Positions 27,925-36,547 of a stretch of 64,000 bases of DNA are shown piece after piece. The position numbers and the translations under genes were made by a program. Position 1 is the stretch's first letter, and each line of letters starts with the position of its first letter. The notes beneath the pieces were generated by a model. The model ran no database searches and had not been told where the DNA came from. It worked only from the letters and a program-made list of their open reading frames with translations. The stretch covers positions 1 to 64,000 of the forward strand of contig JACKLV010000001.1 in assembly GCA_024235755.1 (NCBI GenBank), written 5' to 3'. This DNA is from Burkholderiales bacterium (GTDB lineage Bacteria; Pseudomonadota; Gammaproteobacteria; Burkholderiales; Nitrosomonadaceae).

Positions 27925-29112
27925 ATGACATTGCTCAAACCATTAGTTCCATTGAACGGATATTTTTTATCCAGTGCTATGAGTGTAGTGGCACTTGTTA
28001 CATTCTGCATTTTTCCGTTTATCTCACATGCTGCGGAGGTTTGTGAAGCTAGCAGCAATCCGTCAAGTTTATTCGCCACTGAAATTCACTCAGGTTTGGG
28101 TAATACTGGTATCGAAATGGCGCAATCAGGTATTGGAGGTACAGGCATTGGTAGCAGCGGTATTGGCGGTACCGGCATAGAAATCAGTGACTACAGCGAT
28201 AACGGTGAAAAAACAATTATTGACAACAATGAGTTAAACGGTACTGGCATTATCGGTCTCATTACTGGTTTTGCCAGTATCTGCGTAAACGGGATTGAAA
28301 TACACTATAACAAAAACACGCTCGTGATAATGGATGGGTTACCTGCGTCTATAAGTAATTTAAAGATAGGACAAATGGTTGTAGTACGCGCTGAAAGCTC
28401 TGACGGTAAAGCTATTGCACAACAAATTGCAATTTTGCATGCAACTATTGGTCCTGTGACTCATGTCAATTCTGCCACCAATGAAATAAAAGTACTCAAT
28501 CAAACTATACAATTGCAGTCACATCATGTGTCGGAAGAACTATATGAAAAATGGGTGCGTGTCAGCGGACTACGTTTGGCGAGCGGAAAAATCATCGCAT
28601 CTCATATCCAATTAATTAAACCGCTTGAACAATCAACCATTAACGGATTAATTACTCAAATTAATCCTGGCGAAATTATTATTGATGGTACACGTGTAGA
28701 ATTTAGCCCACAATCCTGGCCAAATGACTTGACTAAAGGTATGGAAATTTCTGTAAGTGGTCATTGGAATGGCACAAGTATCCTTGCCCAAGCTTTATAC
28801 GTTGAACCAACCAGAAAAATTCTAGAAAATGTTCAACGTATCGTAATGGAAGGGTACGTTCGTTCGCTCAATGAACAATCATTCGAATTAAATAACCAAT
28901 CGGTTCAAATTAGCCCTGCTGCACAAATTAAGTTGCCAGACGATAAAAGGCTTAAACTTAATCAGCGTGTACAGGTGACTGGTCAACTGACTTTAGATAA
29001 TCAGATTGTCGTGGATAAACTGGAATTGATACCTTCACCAGTTATTCAGGATATAAACACCATTTCTATTGATAGCGGAAACCGCAATGCTTATGATCCG
29101 GCATTGAAATAA
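27925..29112 (+). CDS. Exported DUF5666-domain protein with GTGI repeats
   Basis: The 395-residue protein has a signal sequence (membrane segment about 19-32, likely cleavage after SHAAE near 37). A short Gly-Ile-rich repeat region follows, with GTGI or SGIGGTGI units at about 58-88, then several DUF5666-type beta-barrel repeats (VRAESSDGKAIAQQIAIL, VRVSGLRLASGKIIASHIQL, VQVTGQLTLDNQIVVDKLEL). It is probably periplasmic or surface exposed. It follows the DUF6502 gene with a two-base gap; the tandem pair suggests a shared function, which is not known. Confidence 0.75.
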   Translation: MTLLKPLVPLNGYFLSSAMSVVALVTFCIFPFISHAAEVCEASSNPSSLFATEIHSGLGNTGIEMAQSGIGGTGIGSSGIGGTGIEISDYSDNGEKTIIDNNELNGTGIIGLITGFASICVNGIEIHYNKNTLVIMDGLPASISNLKIGQMVVVRAESSDGKAIAQQIAILHATIGPVTHVNSATNEIKVLNQTIQLQSHHVSEELYEKWVRVSGLRLASGKIIASHIQLIKPLEQSTINGLITQINPGEIIIDGTRVEFSPQSWPNDLTKGMEISVSGHWNGTSILAQALYVEPTRKILENVQRIVMEGYVRSLNEQSFELNNQSVQISPAAQIKLPDDKRLKLNQRVQVTGQLTLDNQIVVDKLELIPSPVIQDINTISIDSGNRNAYDPALK

Positions 29113-29256
29113 TGCACACAATGCAATATCAAAGCTCTGAAGAGGAAAGAGCCAGATTATAGCTTTAACTTTATACTGATCTTAACAAGAAATTTTATTT
29201 AAAAGTAAACAAAAATATTGTAGGTGGCGGTGAAGTAAAGACCTTTTAAAAGCGAA

Positions 29257-29706
29257 TTAAATAAAGGCCTGTCCTTTAGGGCCGTAAAGCGAGATATTAC
29301 CGGCTGCACTTTGTAGCGCCAAGTACGTACGTTGATTATATTGCAAATGCGTTGAAATCACTTTTCCGTTTGTCAGGTTAATCTGCTGTGCTGTTTTTGC
29401 AAGTTCTATTAATTGACTCCACTGTTCTCGCAATTCAGTATTTGTTTGCTTCGTCAACCATGAATTCATGCCGCCTTTATCGGGAGAATAGCCGAGAAAA
29501 GACAAATATTGTTTTCTTTGTTTTGAAAAACTCTCTAGCTTCTCTACTAATCGTGTTTTATCTGAAGCAAGCATGTCCAGTTCATCAATTCGGCCATGAA
29601 TCAACGCATCTTCTTCTTTCTTTAATAACTTCACGAATGCTTTGACTGTGCAAATTTCATTGTCAATGGCAACAACAAAACCCTCAGGACTTTGAATTAC
29701 AGTCAT
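29257..29706 (-). CDS. flgN: Flagellar export chaperone FlgN
   Basis: The 149-residue, mostly helical protein matches FlgN. It has AFVKLLKKEEDALIHGRIDEL near 24-44, then LVEKLESFSKQRKQYLSFLG, and a C-terminal segment ending in GNISLYGPKGQ typical of the family. FlgN chaperones the hook-filament junction proteins FlgK and FlgL. Its ATG overlaps the flgM stop codon by one base (TAATG), so translation is coupled to flgM. Confidence 0.88.
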   Translation of the reverse strand: MTVIQSPEGFVVAIDNEICTVKAFVKLLKKEEDALIHGRIDELDMLASDKTRLVEKLESFSKQRKQYLSFLGYSPDKGGMNSWLTKQTNTELREQWSQLIELAKTAQQINLTNGKVISTHLQYNQRTYLALQSAAGNISLYGPKGQAFI

Positions 29707-30023
29707 TAAGAACGCCCTTCTTTAGTTTGTATCAATTCCTTTACGGTTTCAAGCAAGCGATCCGCGATTACGTCAGGATTAACTTTAAAAGTACCTTCAC
29801 TTATCGCTGATTTGATCTCTTGAACACGCGATATATCAACAACAGCCTCATTATTAGAAATGCTCTCAGTCGTTTTCAGATTTGTTGAGTGTGAACTGAT
29901 GTGAACAGCGCTATTAGCGTTTTCAGATTCAACACCGGATGAAGAAGCTGAATTCTCAGGACGCTTTTTGACGTCTCCAGCGGAAACATTTGTTACCGAT
30001 TGTATTGAATTATCGACTTTCAA
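29706..30023 (-). CDS. flgM: Anti-sigma-28 factor FlgM (TTG start)
   Basis: FlgM binds sigma-28 (FliA) until the hook is finished and it is exported. I place the start at a TTG at 30023, giving MKVDNSIQSVTN, the usual FlgM N terminus, and 105 residues. The TTG has an excellent ribosome binding site (aagga, seven bases upstream). A longer frame can be read from a GTG at 30068 or an ATG at 30062, but both lie in or at the -10 box of a sigma-28 promoter. The C-terminal helices (VDISRVQEIKSAISEGTFKV, ADRLLETVKEL) are the sigma-28-binding region. It forms an operon with flgN. Confidence 0.85.
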   Translation of the reverse strand: MKVDNSIQSVTNVSAGDVKKRPENSASSSGVESENANSAVHISSHSTNLKTTESISNNEAVVDISRVQEIKSAISEGTFKVNPDVIADRLLETVKELIQTKEGRS

Positions 30024-30058
30024 TTTAAATTCCTTATCAATTATTTTAATTGAGTGTT

Positions 30059-30085
30059 TCATCGACACTTAACTAAAAAACTTTA
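30059..30085 (-). promoter_or_regulatory. Sigma-28 (FliA)-type promoter of flgM-flgN
   Basis: On the minus strand TAAAGTTT (30085-30078), a spacer of exactly 11 bases and GTCGATGA (30066-30059) match the sigma-28 consensus TAAAGTTT-N11-GCCGATAA at 14 of 16 positions. Transcription would begin around 30052, leaving a leader of roughly 30 bases before the TTG start of flgM. Confidence 0.78.
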
Positions 30086-30382
30086 GACAGATTAACAATG
30101 ATTTTGAACGCTTTTTAGAAAAATCATAATTACAATCCAACTCATAAAATCATTAACGATACTAATATCTAGTTATAACAAAAGCAAGAAAAGACTATAA
30201 ATTACCCTACTATTTGAGAATTAATTTCTGTTTTGTGACATGCAAACATACAATCCTTGATACAAAAATTATTAAACCACTCAACTCCAGTACTTAACAA
30301 TCCGTTAAATTCACTACTTTTTTTAGCGCTAAATTTAAAAATATTTAAACACCTTGATTGCACTCAATAATAAGGAGCAAAG
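30086..30382. other. AT-rich divergent intergenic region between flgM and lemA
   Basis: There is no gene. The region is strongly AT-rich and likely carries the lemA promoter. A good ribosome binding site (aaggag) is present nine bases before the lemA ATG. Confidence 0.4.
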
Positions 30383-30955
30383 ATGGAAATTTCTACAATA
30401 GTAATTTTAATCGCACTTAGTTTGCTGGTTATATATCTAATATTGATGTATAACAATCTTGTTCAGCTAAAACATAATGTTTCTAAAGCCTGGTCAAATA
30501 TTGATGTGCTACTTAAGCAGCGACATGACGAGCTTCCTAAACTTGTTGAAACATGTAAGCAATACATGGGGTATGAGAAAAATGCGCTAGAAACTATTAT
30601 CAAGGCGCGTTCTGCAGTAGCCCATGCACAAAAAGATTCAGATATCAAAGCACTAGGCGTCGCGGAAACACAACTCCGTTTAGGCTTAGGTAACTTATTT
30701 GCTTTAGCAGAAGCTTATCCGGAGCTAAAAGCAAATGAATCATTCCAGCATTTACAATCACGCATCACTGCGTTGGAACATGACATAGCAGATCGTCGAG
30801 AATTTTATAACGAATCCACTAATTTAAATAACATTCGAATTGAACAGTTTCCCGATGTGCTGGTCGCAAAAATTTTTGGATTCAAGGCATTTGATTTACT
30901 AGAGTTTTCCGAAACAGATAAAGCGGATGTCAATGTAAGTCTATTATTTCAATGA
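30383..30955 (+). CDS. lemA: LemA family protein
   Basis: The 190-residue protein has one N-terminal membrane helix (about 4-23) and then the helical LemA domain. Its hallmarks are YNNLVQLKHNVSKAWSNIDVLL, KQRHDELPKLVETCKQYMGYE and ARSAVAHAQ, and it ends near FGFKAFDLLEFSE. The function of LemA proteins is not settled; they are thought to be membrane or periplasm associated. The stop codon overlaps the start of the next gene by four bases (ATGA), tying it to the GIDE-domain protein. Confidence 0.92.
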   Translation: MEISTIVILIALSLLVIYLILMYNNLVQLKHNVSKAWSNIDVLLKQRHDELPKLVETCKQYMGYEKNALETIIKARSAVAHAQKDSDIKALGVAETQLRLGLGNLFALAEAYPELKANESFQHLQSRITALEHDIADRREFYNESTNLNNIRIEQFPDVLVAKIFGFKAFDLLEFSETDKADVNVSLLFQ

Positions 30956-31887
30956 TTTCAATTGACAGTAATATACTGTTTCAAAGTGACGGCAAACTTT
31001 TCTTGCTATTTTTTTCATCCATAATGGCATTTGTTTGTTTTTGGTTGCTCTTTTATTATCTTAAGCGCGCTCGACTGATTGAAGATACACCCACTTCAAA
31101 AATTCGCTCTGCCGCACAAGGTTATGTTGAAATTGTAGGTACCGTATCCAGTGCCAAGAAGCATATCCTGACAGCACCATTGTCTGGTACTGCCTGCGTC
31201 TGGTTTTCTTACAAAATACAACGCTACCGGCGTTCTGGTAATAGTAGTCACTGGTCGACAATTGAAGAACAAACGAGTACCGAGCACTTTGCTATTAACG
31301 ATAGCACTGGCACCTGCATGATTAATCCCATGGGTGCAGAAGTCCAAACCGGCCACTCACGTACTTGGTACGGCTATACGGAAAGACCAGATCAAGCACA
31401 TAGCACACATATTTTTTTTAGAGTTATGGGCGGCAAGCGCTATCGTTATATCGAGAAATTGATACGCCCACACGACACCATTTATGCTCTTGGAAATTTT
31501 CAGACAAGCGGTGGCGGACGTGGAGTTCCAAGCAATCATCAAATGACCGGTATCGTCATTCGTGAATGGAAACGCGATTACAATCAGATTCTAGACCGTT
31601 TCGATCAAGATAAAAATGGTGCGATAGATATGGACGAGTGGAGCAGGGTCAGAACAGCAGCCAGCAAAGAAGCAGAGATACGTCGGAAAGAACTATCAAA
31701 AACACCCACTATTTATATACTTGAGAACACAAAAAAAAGACATCGTCCGTTTATTTTATCGACTTTTAGTCAAAAAAAACTAGCCCAGAAATATCGCTTC
31801 TTTGCTTTTTCCAGCATTATAGGGCTGGTAATTTTTACAGCACTTGTTCTGGCGCAGTTTATGAATACTCCTGTATTGAGCTTGTAG
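30952..31887 (+). CDS. GIDE-domain membrane protein with an EF-hand
   Basis: The 311-residue protein has an N-terminal membrane helix (about 17-35), then a GIDE-type domain (IVGTVSSAKKHILTAPLSGT, CVWFSYKIQRY, LIRPHDTIYALGNF). In eukaryotes that domain belongs to the MUL1/GIDE E3 ligases, but here no RING finger is present. Near residue 222 there is a canonical 12-residue EF-hand loop, DQDKNGAIDMDE, with all coordinating positions filled, suggesting calcium binding. A second membrane helix lies at about 284-305. Overlap with lemA implies translational coupling; LemA and GIDE proteins are often neighbours. Confidence 0.82.
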   Translation: MISIDSNILFQSDGKLFLLFFSSIMAFVCFWLLFYYLKRARLIEDTPTSKIRSAAQGYVEIVGTVSSAKKHILTAPLSGTACVWFSYKIQRYRRSGNSSHWSTIEEQTSTEHFAINDSTGTCMINPMGAEVQTGHSRTWYGYTERPDQAHSTHIFFRVMGGKRYRYIEKLIRPHDTIYALGNFQTSGGGRGVPSNHQMTGIVIREWKRDYNQILDRFDQDKNGAIDMDEWSRVRTAASKEAEIRRKELSKTPTIYILENTKKRHRPFILSTFSQKKLAQKYRFFAFSSIIGLVIFTALVLAQFMNTPVLSL

Positions 31888-32404
31888 CGTAATACCTCGC
31901 TCATTATTTGAGCTTTATACATTTTAATTACGTTACTCTTTTAAAATATTATGTTTAGTAATTTCCTCATTTAATATTTAAAAACATGGGGATTTTCCTA
32001 TATGAGAGATGGGATTACTCAAACCCTTAAGTTTACCTTCGACTTTCGTTGTTTTAACCGATATTTTTTAAACAAAAAGCTTTTACCTTATTGTGGTACG
32101 TTCGTGCTGTTCAAATTGTTTAAGTTTTAGATAATTATCCGGCAATTGGAAAGAGTATTTTGCCGCCAGACCTTCTTTTAAGATTAGCTAAATTGCAAAA
32201 TTCAATGGTTTTAGTAAAAGAAGGAAATGCCTTTCTTTTCCACCTCAAAACCTTATCCAGAGCTTTTTTTATTTATTTCACTGAATAATTTCAGTTAATA
32301 TTTTGATATGATATCTATCCTTACGGTTTCTAAATGACGTAGCCATATTTACTTGCCACTAAAGCGTCATTGCCAACACACGCCATTTCATCTAGTTACT
32401 ACTC
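31888..32404. other. Intergenic region before the KefB-like antiporter gene
   Basis: The stretch is 517 AT-rich bases with no gene that I can support and no clear RNA element or repeat. Promoter sequences for the antiporter gene are presumably here but are not distinctive. Confidence 0.4.
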
Positions 32405-34387
32405 ATGACAGATTCACTATTACCCGTACTGATTTTGTTATCAATTGCAGTTATAGCGGTAGTCATTTTCAGACTGCTACGCCTACCACCCATGCTTGGA
32501 TATTTGCTTTCTGGGGTTCTCATCGGTCCACACGCCTTAGGCTGGATACCTGAAAGTGAAGAAACTCGCCATCTAGCAGAATTTGGTGTGGTTTTTTTGA
32601 TGTTTAGTATCGGACTTGAATTCAGTTTATCCAAATTGGTCACAATGAAACGGATTGTGTTTGGGTTCGGCACTTTGCAAGTTATCATCAGCATTGTAAT
32701 CGTCATGTTAATCACTTGGCTACTCAATTTAGATTGGCGTATTGGACTCGCTGTCGGTGGCGCGCTGGCAATGTCTTCTACAGCTATTGTTATTAAAATG
32801 TTAGCTGAGCGATTGGAATTAAATTCTCCGCATGGCCGACAGGTAATCGGTGTTTTACTGTTTCAGGATCTGGCTGTCATTCCTCTTCTAATTATCATCC
32901 CGGCGCTGGCATCATCAGTAGACAGCGAATCAGTTGATTATGGCACCATGCTTACAATCGCTGCGCTGAAAGCGTTGGCAGTACTGGCTTTGATTTTGTT
33001 TTTCGGACAACGCCTCATGCGCCCCTGGTTTCATCTTGTGGCGCACCAAAAATCATCCGAGCTGTTTGTTTTAAACGTGTTATTGATTACGTTGGGTCTG
33101 GCCTGGCTGACCGAAATGGCGGGCTTATCACTAGCACTTGGAGCTTTTCTGGCTGGCATGTTAATTTCTGAAACCGAATATCGCTATCAGGTAGAAGACG
33201 ACATCAAACCATTCCGCGATATTTTGCTTGGCCTGTTTTTTGTTACTATCGGCATGTTGCTAGATATTCGTGTGGTTATCGATAACTTTTTGTGGGTTGT
33301 TGCTATTCTTGCAAGTCTGATTTTTATAAAAATCATCTTGATTACTGGCTTGTCGCGGTTATTTGGCGCAGAACCCAGTATCGCGGTACGCACCGGACTT
33401 AATCTTGCACAGGGTGGTGAATTCGGCTTTGTATTACTTGCCCAGGCCACCATGAGCGGTCTCATAGAAAATGCCGTACTTCAGCCCATTCTGGCCGCAA
33501 TGGTGTTGTCAATGTTTATTGCGCCTTTCATGATTGAATACAGCGAACGTGTCGTGCAACGGTTTTACACATCCGAATGGATGCAGCGGGCAATGGAAAT
33601 CACATCCATTGCAGCACAAACAATTGCCGAACAAAACCATGTCATTATTTGTGGCTACGGCAGAAGTGGGCAAAATCTATCTCGCATACTGGAGCAAGAA
33701 TCGGTTCCCTTTATAGCTTTGGATCTCGACCCACGCCGGATTCATGAAGCTAAAATGGCGGGAGAAGCTGTTGTCTATGGCGATGCAGCACGCAAAGAAG
33801 TATTGATTGCAGCTGGCGTTCTGCGTGCAAAAGTATTGGTTGTTAGCTATGCAGATACTATTTCCGCGCTTAAGATTCTGAACCACGTTCGTATGTTAAG
33901 GCCCGAGCTTACTGTCGTTGTCCGAACACGTGATGACTCTGACATTGACTTGTTAAAAGAAGCCGGTGCAACCGAGGTAGTAGCTGAAGTCCAGGAAGGC
34001 AGCTTAATGCTGGCCTCACATGCTTTGATGTTCATGGAAGTCTCAACCGGACGAATTCTGAGACGTATCCGACAAACACGTGAACAGCGCTACAGTCTTT
34101 TTCGCGGTTTTTATTTTGGCGCTACAGATGAAAATGACGACGGCCATGAACGGTTGCTGCCTCGTCTGTTAACGATAACAATCATTCCGGGCGCAGTGTC
34201 AATCAACAAAACTCTGGGAGAACTCGGTCTGTCTGATCTGTCCGTAGAAGTAACCGCTGTCAGAAGAAGAAATATCAGAGGTTTGCTTCCCTCTGACGAA
34301 ACCCGACTTGAAACAGGCGATGTTGTTGTACTCAGGGGAACGCAGGAAAATCTGGCCGCAGCGGAAATTCGGTTAATGCAGGGATAA
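32405..34387 (+). CDS. CPA2-type monovalent cation:proton antiporter with RCK domains (KefB/KefC-like)
   Basis: The 660-residue protein has about twelve membrane helices in residues 1-385 of the Na/H exchanger type (RLPPMLGYLLSGVLIGPHAL, ALAMSSTAIVIKMLAE, LFQDLAVIPLL). A TrkA-N (RCK) NAD-binding domain follows near 408-525 (HVIICGYGRSGQNLSRIL, VVYGDAARKEVL), and a TrkA-C domain at about 575-658. It is most likely a potassium efflux antiporter gated by nucleotides; ion specificity is inferred. No KefF/KefG partner is adjacent. Transcription probably ends at the hairpin at 34481. Confidence 0.9.
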   Translation: MTDSLLPVLILLSIAVIAVVIFRLLRLPPMLGYLLSGVLIGPHALGWIPESEETRHLAEFGVVFLMFSIGLEFSLSKLVTMKRIVFGFGTLQVIISIVIVMLITWLLNLDWRIGLAVGGALAMSSTAIVIKMLAERLELNSPHGRQVIGVLLFQDLAVIPLLIIIPALASSVDSESVDYGTMLTIAALKALAVLALILFFGQRLMRPWFHLVAHQKSSELFVLNVLLITLGLAWLTEMAGLSLALGAFLAGMLISETEYRYQVEDDIKPFRDILLGLFFVTIGMLLDIRVVIDNFLWVVAILASLIFIKIILITGLSRLFGAEPSIAVRTGLNLAQGGEFGFVLLAQATMSGLIENAVLQPILAAMVLSMFIAPFMIEYSERVVQRFYTSEWMQRAMEITSIAAQTIAEQNHVIICGYGRSGQNLSRILEQESVPFIALDLDPRRIHEAKMAGEAVVYGDAARKEVLIAAGVLRAKVLVVSYADTISALKILNHVRMLRPELTVVVRTRDDSDIDLLKEAGATEVVAEVQEGSLMLASHALMFMEVSTGRILRRIRQTREQRYSLFRGFYFGATDENDDGHERLLPRLLTITIIPGAVSINKTLGELGLSDLSVEVTAVRRRNIRGLLPSDETRLETGDVVVLRGTQENLAAAEIRLMQG

Positions 34388-34480
34388 AATTGTTTACAGA
34401 GTCAATTTACCACACTCGGAGAGATATAAAAAGTTAATTGAATTTTTGTACAACTTTTCAGTAACCCTACTGACAACATG

Positions 34481-34500
34481 CCCTTTTTTAAGGGTTTTTT
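34481..34500 (+). terminator. Rho-independent terminator after the antiporter gene
   Basis: The short hairpin CCCTT-tttt-AAGGG (34481-34494) is followed by six T residues (34495-34500). It lies 94 bases after the antiporter stop codon and about 200 bases before nirK, isolating nirK transcriptionally. Confidence 0.72.
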
Positions 34501-34696
34501 GTATTATATTGAACGTACAGACATGGACAGTTTCACCTCGAAAGTGTATAGTCTGCGTTCCGCCCTTTGCTCTTTTAGAAAAGGGCAGGTGTTCGTGTAT
34601 CTGATTCAAAGATACGTATAATTTTCGAAATTGATACATGGACAGATAAGAAGGCGTATGTAAAAAACGCAAAATTTATCATTTATGGAGGGAGAT
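34501..34696 (+). promoter_or_regulatory. nirK upstream region with a leader hairpin
   Basis: The region contains a seven-base-pair hairpin GCCCTTT / AAAGGGC (34562-34568 with 34580-34586) without a T-run, and a strong Shine-Dalgarno sequence GGAGGGAG before the ATG at 34697. nirK is normally regulated by nitric-oxide-responsive repressors (NsrR) in ammonia oxidisers. I could not identify a convincing NsrR operator, although an AT-rich segment at 34605-34640 contains the palindromes atacgtat and ttcgaa. Confidence 0.45.
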
Positions 34697-35800
34697 ATGA
34701 TTAAAGCTGTTCAAGCTGTTATTGGACTGGGATTACTGTGCTTTGCCGCTACACAATCTGCTGTAGCCGCGACAGACATCTCAAAACTACCGCGTATCAA
34801 ACAAGAATTGGTGGCTCCGCCAGCAGTTCCTAAACACGATCAGGTTGTTAAAGGCGGGCCTAGAGTTGTTGAAGTTCGCATGGAAACAAAAGAAGTATTG
34901 ATGGACGTTGCACCCGGCGCAAAAGTTTGGGCGCTGACATTTAACGGTTCTGTACCTGGCCCACTTATCGTTGTACACGAAGGCGATTATGTTGAGCTTA
35001 CCCTGGTTAATCCAAAAGAAAGCACACTGGCACATAACGTGGATTTCCACGCTGCAACAGGTGCATTGGGTGGCGCCGGTTTAACACTGGTTCAACCCGG
35101 TGAAGAAGTTGTATTACGCTGGAAAGCTGTGAAACCTGGTGTATTTGTCTATCACTGCGCACCTGGTGGAACGATGATTCCTTTCCACGTTATCTCTGGT
35201 ATGAACGGCGCAATTATGGTTCTGCCACGTGACGGCCTGAAAGACGCTCAAGGCAATCCATACCGCTATGACCGTGCATTCTACATCGGTGAGCAAGATT
35301 ATTACCTGCCTAACGACGGCAAAGGCAACTTCAAAGAATATGCCTCACCAGCTGCCGGTATGCATGAAATGCTCGAACTGGCTAAAGGCTTGATTCCAAC
35401 ACATGTTGTATTCAACGGTTCCGTTGGCGCAATTACCGGTGACAACGCTTTATCAGCGAAAGTAGGCGAAAAAGTACTGTTTGTCCACTCACAAGCTAAC
35501 CGTGCTTCTTATCCACATCTGATTGGCGGTCACGCTGATCTGTATTGGGTAGGCGGTTCATTCAGTGATGTTCCGCTGACAAGCCAAGAGACATGGTTTG
35601 TTCCAGCTGGTTCGGCAGTTGCAGCGGCCTATGAATTCCATCAACCAGGTCTGTATGTATATCTCAGCCATAATCTGATTGAAGCGGTATTGCTGGGTGC
35701 TGCATTGCACATGAATGTTGAAGGTGAATGGGATGATGACATGATGACACAAGTCACAGCACCAGCAAGCTTCGACGCCAAAGCAGCCATGGATCACTAA
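34697..35800 (+). CDS. nirK: Copper-containing nitrite reductase (NO-forming), class I NirK
   Basis: This periplasmic enzyme reduces nitrite to nitric oxide. The start at 34697 (MIKAVQAVIGLG) is preferred over the ATG at 34685 because the ideal ribosome binding site lies between them. The signal peptide likely ends at AVA-ATD (residue 24-25). Two cupredoxin domains carry complete copper sites. Type 1: H113, C154, H164, M169. Type 2: H118, H153, H325. The catalytic D116 is in HNVDFHAATG and the second catalytic His (H274) in YPHLIGGHADLYW. At 367 residues it is normal. The gene is monocistronic, bracketed by terminators, unlike the ncgABC-nirK operon known from N. europaea. Confidence 0.97.
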   Translation: MIKAVQAVIGLGLLCFAATQSAVAATDISKLPRIKQELVAPPAVPKHDQVVKGGPRVVEVRMETKEVLMDVAPGAKVWALTFNGSVPGPLIVVHEGDYVELTLVNPKESTLAHNVDFHAATGALGGAGLTLVQPGEEVVLRWKAVKPGVFVYHCAPGGTMIPFHVISGMNGAIMVLPRDGLKDAQGNPYRYDRAFYIGEQDYYLPNDGKGNFKEYASPAAGMHEMLELAKGLIPTHVVFNGSVGAITGDNALSAKVGEKVLFVHSQANRASYPHLIGGHADLYWVGGSFSDVPLTSQETWFVPAGSAVAAAYEFHQPGLYVYLSHNLIEAVLLGAALHMNVEGEWDDDMMTQVTAPASFDAKAAMDH

Positions 35801-35842
35801 GCCAATATACCTGACTGTATATTGATTTAATGACTTAAGCAT

Positions 35843-35874
35843 AAACGGCCCCATCCGCAAGGTTGGGGCCGTTT
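35843..35874 (+). terminator. Strong terminator of nirK
   Basis: An 11-base-pair perfect stem AAACGGCCCCA / TGGGGCCGTTT (35843-35853 with 35864-35874) is capped by a small CC/GG-gcaa inner stem-loop and followed by a T-containing tail. It starts 43 bases after the nirK stop. Confidence 0.85.
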
Positions 35875-35947
35875 CTATTATTGATTTGATTTGTTTGCAG
35901 CTTCTAGCAACAACGCTATTTTTATTTTCTTATTCTTTTTTTCACCA

Positions 35948-36475
35948 ATGCCAATCAAATCCCGTATCCGTACTGTACCCCACTATCCCCATCAAGGGAT
36001 TATGTTTCGCGACATTACAACGCTGCTAAAAGATCCAATCGGCCTACGCACAACGATACAAGAAATTATCAAGCGGTATCAGCCACAACAAATTGACAAA
36101 GTCGTTGGAATTGAATCTCGCGGCTTTATCATTGGCGCGCCTGTTGCATACCAACTTGAAACAGGCTTCGTACCTATCCGCAAACAAAGCAAATTGCCAG
36201 CGCAAACCATTGGCCGTGATTATCAGCTGGAATACGGTAGTAATCGTATCGAAATTCATACCGATGCCATTCAGCCGGGAGAACGTATTCTCCTCGTTGA
36301 TGATTTAATTGCAACGGGTGGCACTGCTGAAGCAGCCGTCAGATTAATCCGGGAAATGGATGGTGAGATCGTTGAATGCTGCTTTGTAATTGATTTACCG
36401 GATGCCGGTGGCCGGTCACGCTTGGAAAAACTGGGCTGTAAAGTATTTTCATTATGTGAATTTGCTAATGATTAA
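35948..36475 (+). CDS. apt: Adenine phosphoribosyltransferase
   Basis: Apt salvages adenine to AMP using PRPP. The 175-residue protein from the ATG at 35948 (MPIKSRIRTVPHYPHQGIMF) matches the family length. A TTG 57 bases upstream would add a hydrophobic extension (FIFLFFF) that Apt proteins do not have, so I reject it. The PRPP-binding loop ERILLVDDLIATGGTAEAAV lies near 117-136, with GIESRGFIIGAPVAYQ near 54-69. It stands alone after the nirK terminator; a good Shine-Dalgarno sequence is lacking. Confidence 0.94.
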   Translation: MPIKSRIRTVPHYPHQGIMFRDITTLLKDPIGLRTTIQEIIKRYQPQQIDKVVGIESRGFIIGAPVAYQLETGFVPIRKQSKLPAQTIGRDYQLEYGSNRIEIHTDAIQPGERILLVDDLIATGGTAEAAVRLIREMDGEIVECCFVIDLPDAGGRSRLEKLGCKVFSLCEFAND

Positions 36476-36547
36476 TCCGTCAAGCTCTAAACTGACAGCA
36501 GCGATACGTACACTATTTACATCCACCCATAGACATCATCATTTTCT

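Noticed and set aside
34600..34645. NsrR operator upstream of nirK
   Set aside because: The sequence has two direct AAGAT/TGATAC-like half sites but not the inverted-repeat arrangement expected for NsrR.
35891..35947. TTG-initiated 19-residue extension of Apt
   Set aside because: The extension is hydrophobic and unlike any Apt N terminus; the ATG at 35948 gives the family start.
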